Assembly: GCA_964349885.1 (NCBI GenBank)
Contig: CAYGIQ010000041.1
Location: 1 to 17,825 of the forward strand
Direction: 5' to 3'
DNA length: 17,825 bases
Source of the DNA: UBA1413 sp964349885
GTDB taxonomy: Bacteria > Bacteroidota > Bacteroidia > Bacteroidales > Prolixibacteraceae
Shown here: one piece after another, positions 14,997-17,825 of the stretch
How the letters are laid out: each line of letters starts with the position of its first letter
How positions within the stretch are numbered: position 1 is the stretch's first letter
Program-made: the position numbers and the translations under genes
Notes under the pieces: generated by a model
What the model saw: only the letters and a program-made list of their open reading frames with translations
Told to the model about the DNA's origin: nothing
Databases searched by the model: none

Positions 14997-17618
14997 TTAG
15001 TTTACTACCCAGCTTCGGCCGCCTCTGCCTCCGGGGGTAAAGGCTCTCACCTGAACTTGCCCATCCACCCTAACCGGTTCGGTATAAACAGGCGAATTCA
15101 AAGAAGGCTCAGAACCATCGGTCGTGTATCGGATTTCAAATCCTGGAAATGAAAGGTTTGCCTTTAGGATTCCATCCTCCAAAACGGCTCCCGGCAAAGG
15201 AATCCTAAAGTGGTATCCCCCCCTGTATGCATCTAAGCGAATCAATTCGCGTTGACCTATTCGGTTGGCAAACAGGCTCCATTCGGATTCTATTTTCCGG
15301 ATACGTTCGCCCGAATCTGATTCATTTTCCCACTCCATTGGCTGCGACCAAACCTTCTCGGCAAAAGCAAACAGCTTGGGTAGAATATAATAGTGCATCA
15401 TAGCCTCGCCCCTAACGGTTTCGGTCCAGAGTTGGGCCTGTATTCCTATAATATTGGCATAATTCTCGGGTTTTAAGCGCTCCTTACCTGGATAGGGATG
15501 GCTGCTTTCGGAAAATACGCCCAGATCGCTGTAAATGGTCGATTTATACACATCGTAAGGCACCAGCAAAAACGGATCGATGGCATCCTGGAACCCTCCC
15601 CAATACAATCCGGGTTCCTGTGGGTCGGTATTGTATGCCAGATCAAAATAGAGATTCGTGACGTTGCACAACACCACCGGGTAACCTGCATTGGCAATTC
15701 GGTAACCCAAATCGATGTTGTTGCCGGTATTGTCCCATACGTAGGGAATCAGCCCACCACCAGTAAGATCCGTGGCAATGGAAACCTTACCGGCCTCATC
15801 GCGCTGCAAAACCGTCTCCTCCCATCCTCCGAAGGTAAGGTTATAGGGTTCAAGTCGCTGCATCATTTTTTTCAGAAAATGGTTTTGCAGTCGGCCAACT
15901 CCGCCAATTTCGGGCTGTTCGGCCAGCAACTTCTGGGCCATGGGCGACTTTGTCCAAGCACCGGCCGGGACCTCATCTCCACCTGTATGCAGATAGGTTA
16001 GTTCAACCCCAGCCTCTCGGAACATGGCCATTAAATCGGCCACCACTGTTTCATAAAAATGGTAGGTCGATTCCCGGGCCACACTTACGATGTTGTCGGT
16101 AAAAATTTGAGCCGAATAGTATTCTGAAGTATCATCCGGATCGATCAGTCTGAATTCTTCAGCAGCAGCTTCGTTCCCCAGTTCCATAAAATGACGGTAT
16201 CGGGCTTCCATAGCCATAATGGCTGCCCTGGCATGACTGGGGAAACATATCTCCGGAACAATGGTGATATGCCTTTGAGCGGCATAGCGAACAATCTCCT
16301 TGAAATCTTCCCGACTATAAAAACCGGTTCCGTGATTGCCAGTTGCATCGGGAAAAGGGCCGGAGCCAAATGCAGGATGCAGAAACGATTCAGACGTAAT
16401 TGTGTGGCCTCTTCGAGCACCAACTGTGGTCAATTCAGGCAAACCATCGATTTCCAATCTCCATCCCTCATCTTCCGTGAGGCGAAAATTAAGATGGTTA
16501 ACCTTATAAAGTGCGAGAAGATCAATCAGTTTCAATACAGCGTCTTTTGTCTGAAAATTGCGTGAAACATCCAAAAGAAAACCCCTGAAGTGGAACCGTG
16601 GAGCATCGTAAATTTCCACGCCCGGCAGAACATATTCCTGTTTATTCTGGGCCAGCTGGAGGGGATCTATAAGCTGCAAGAGCGATTGAATACCATAAAA
16701 AACACCCGAAGGATCGCTGCCCGAGATTTTAACGCCTGCGCCCTCGCCGATGGCTAGGTGGTATGCCTCCTTTTCGACGCCTTTTACGGATATGGGTTTA
16801 AGTTGCAGCAAAATGGTACCGGGGCCCACCGGAGCCGACAACGGCATAGGTTTGGTGTTGAGGGAGCCCAGGTTGCTTAACGCATGTGCAAGATAAGCAG
16901 CCTCGCCCGCAAGAGCCTCATCGTAATAGATCTCGGTAGATGATGTTAGTGCTACGTTTCCACCAACAGGTTTGATGTTGACAGGAGTGGGCATAATCCA
17001 ATGTGCAATTTCAGGCTCGTAGGGTAAAATTTTTGAGTTTTTATGGAATTCTCTGTTCGGATTGGGTAGAGTCGCAGCAATTTCCGGGTCAGGGAAGGTA
17101 CGTTCAGACTGGGCATAAGGCACCAGTGAGAAATTGTTAACGGGTACCAAGACCGGCTCCTTTTCACCCTCACCAAACACAAGATAAAGCCCTATTGGTG
17201 CATCGGCATCCTTGATCATGATGTCGTTGTAGCCATACTCGAAACGCAGGGTTTCGCCGGGATTGAGCGAAAACTCTGGACCTGGAACAAATCGATAAAA
17301 ATCGCCGTTAAGATGCTCTACGCTGCCAATTTCAGCATCGTTCAAATCCATAGGGAAGATGGTTTTCTGATTCCAGTACATCGCCCAACCGGTAGGTCCT
17401 ATCGAAACCTTTCCCAAATTGTGAAAGGTGAATGCAACCCGAGAAGAAGACCCATTCCCCATCTGGTTTTCCACCAGTTCCCATGAAACATGAAGTTTCT
17501 CGCTGAACTGCATGGGCGAAGTATCTTTACCCGTGCATCCGAATAAAAATCCAAACAATAAGAAAATTGCACCGGACAGAACCAGTTTGTAGGGACGAAA
17601 ATGCTTATTTGTTCGCAT
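14997..17618 (-). CDS. GH20 beta-N-acetylhexosaminidase, multidomain lipoprotein
   Basis: This 873-aa exo-enzyme removes terminal beta-GlcNAc or GalNAc from glycans by substrate-assisted catalysis, as in chitobiases. The signal peptide ends at FLFGC (Cys28), so it is a lipoprotein. Residues about 40-185 look like the N-terminal chitobiase carbohydrate-binding domain (ISWELVENQ-type opening, GWAMYW). About 205-330 is the GH20b domain, and about 340-770 the catalytic TIM barrel, starting RFHFRGFLLDVSRNF and containing HTGGDEVPAGAW with the catalytic pair Asp548-Glu549. Residues about 810-873 form a C-terminal chitobiase/FN3-associated domain (IRYTTDGSEPSLNSPVY). All expected parts are intact. 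The start is an ATG with a basic MRTNKHFR N-terminus. The oxidoreductase gene starts at or within 30 bp of its stop. No SusC/SusD transport pair is in view. Confidence 0.92.
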   Translation of the reverse strand: MRTNKHFRPYKLVLSGAIFLLFGFLFGCTGKDTSPMQFSEKLHVSWELVENQMGNGSSSRVAFTFHNLGKVSIGPTGWAMYWNQKTIFPMDLNDAEIGSVEHLNGDFYRFVPGPEFSLNPGETLRFEYGYNDIMIKDADAPIGLYLVFGEGEKEPVLVPVNNFSLVPYAQSERTFPDPEIAATLPNPNREFHKNSKILPYEPEIAHWIMPTPVNIKPVGGNVALTSSTEIYYDEALAGEAAYLAHALSNLGSLNTKPMPLSAPVGPGTILLQLKPISVKGVEKEAYHLAIGEGAGVKISGSDPSGVFYGIQSLLQLIDPLQLAQNKQEYVLPGVEIYDAPRFHFRGFLLDVSRNFQTKDAVLKLIDLLALYKVNHLNFRLTEDEGWRLEIDGLPELTTVGARRGHTITSESFLHPAFGSGPFPDATGNHGTGFYSREDFKEIVRYAAQRHITIVPEICFPSHARAAIMAMEARYRHFMELGNEAAAEEFRLIDPDDTSEYYSAQIFTDNIVSVARESTYHFYETVVADLMAMFREAGVELTYLHTGGDEVPAGAWTKSPMAQKLLAEQPEIGGVGRLQNHFLKKMMQRLEPYNLTFGGWEETVLQRDEAGKVSIATDLTGGGLIPYVWDNTGNNIDLGYRIANAGYPVVLCNVTNLYFDLAYNTDPQEPGLYWGGFQDAIDPFLLVPYDVYKSTIYSDLGVFSESSHPYPGKERLKPENYANIIGIQAQLWTETVRGEAMMHYYILPKLFAFAEKVWSQPMEWENESDSGERIRKIESEWSLFANRIGQRELIRLDAYRGGYHFRIPLPGAVLEDGILKANLSFPGFEIRYTTDGSEPSLNSPVYTEPVRVDGQVQVRAFTPGGRGGRSWVVN

Positions 17619-17825
17619 AATTAGAAAAAGTTATTTAACAATGAACGCCTAACCATGATTGCACACACTGCAACCTGCAGGACATTAGCCAATTGTTTGG
17701 CAAGATAAAAGAATACACCATCGATTGCTAAAATTGACAAAGGTGCGGATTGGTGAGAAGGCTAAAATAAAAAATTATGGTACTTCTGATTTTACATTAA
17801 AGCACTAACAATCAAATTATAGTAC
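17619..17825. other. Upstream region of the hexosaminidase gene, cut by the window edge
   Basis: These 207 bp contain no gene. I did not find a reversed TAnnTTTG element. A short inverted repeat, GCCAA TTGT TTGGC (17688-17701), lies about 70 bp upstream of the ATG and could be a binding site, but five paired bases are weak evidence. Confidence 0.4.

Noticed and set aside
1..17825. Mobile element, CRISPR array, toxin-antitoxin or phage-defence system
   Set aside because: I saw no repeat-spacer pattern, transposase, integrase, restriction-modification or toxin-like gene on either strand.

Overview
The window looks like a chromosomal segment of a Bacteroidota bacterium, probably an environmental member of the class Bacteroidia. 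This rests on several signs. Ribosome binding sites are mostly weak or absent. Several genes are preceded by the Bacteroidota -7 promoter element TAnnTTTG, once with a well-spaced -33 TTG. The 2-oxoacid dehydrogenase E1 is a fused alpha-beta protein. Many secreted proteins are lipoproteins, including a Tat-exported TIM-barrel lipoprotein. I see no rRNA, tRNA, CRISPR array, insertion sequence, prophage or SusC/SusD pair.

Layout. 1-1217 (-) is the N-terminal part of a lipoprotein with a sialidase-type BNR propeller, cut by the window edge. 1590-3642 (+) holds a small ferredoxin-NADP-reductase-like flavoprotein followed by a MiaB-type tRNA methylthiotransferase, with a strong hairpin terminator after it. 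3740-4657 (-) is a Tat-lipoprotein sugar isomerase/epimerase-like TIM barrel. After a gene-poor stretch comes a fused 2-oxoacid dehydrogenase E1 (5205-7640, -). Divergent from it is a three-gene unit (7902-10317, +): a Crp/Fnr-family regulator, a SAM methyltransferase and an RluA-family pseudouridine synthase. A 57-residue winged-helix-like protein (10346-10519, -) and an unrecognised lipoprotein (10680-11210, -) follow. The last third is carbohydrate-related: a secreted BNR propeller (11638-12813, +), then on the minus strand a GH20 hexosaminidase lipoprotein, a Gfo/Idh/MocA oxidoreductase starting at or just after its stop codon, and a secreted ThuA-domain protein.

How the genes may work together. 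The right-hand block suggests exo-trimming of amino-sugar-containing glycans outside the cytoplasm by GH20, plus an oxidoreductase and ThuA-type protein of the kinds known from 3-keto-sugar metabolism. The Tat-exported TIM barrel at 3740-4657 and the two propellers could belong to the same theme, but they are not contiguous with it. The middle of the window is housekeeping and RNA modification.

The observations most worth checking are: the MiaB, whose N-terminal half resembles (from memory) the candidate-phyla-radiation type and which sits beside a flavoprotein reductase; the GH20/oxidoreductase/ThuA tandem without SusCD; and a pair of TTACAGGC direct repeats 21 bp apart upstream of the E1 gene. 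Nothing here is clearly a wholly new system. All functional calls come from reading motifs, not from database searches.
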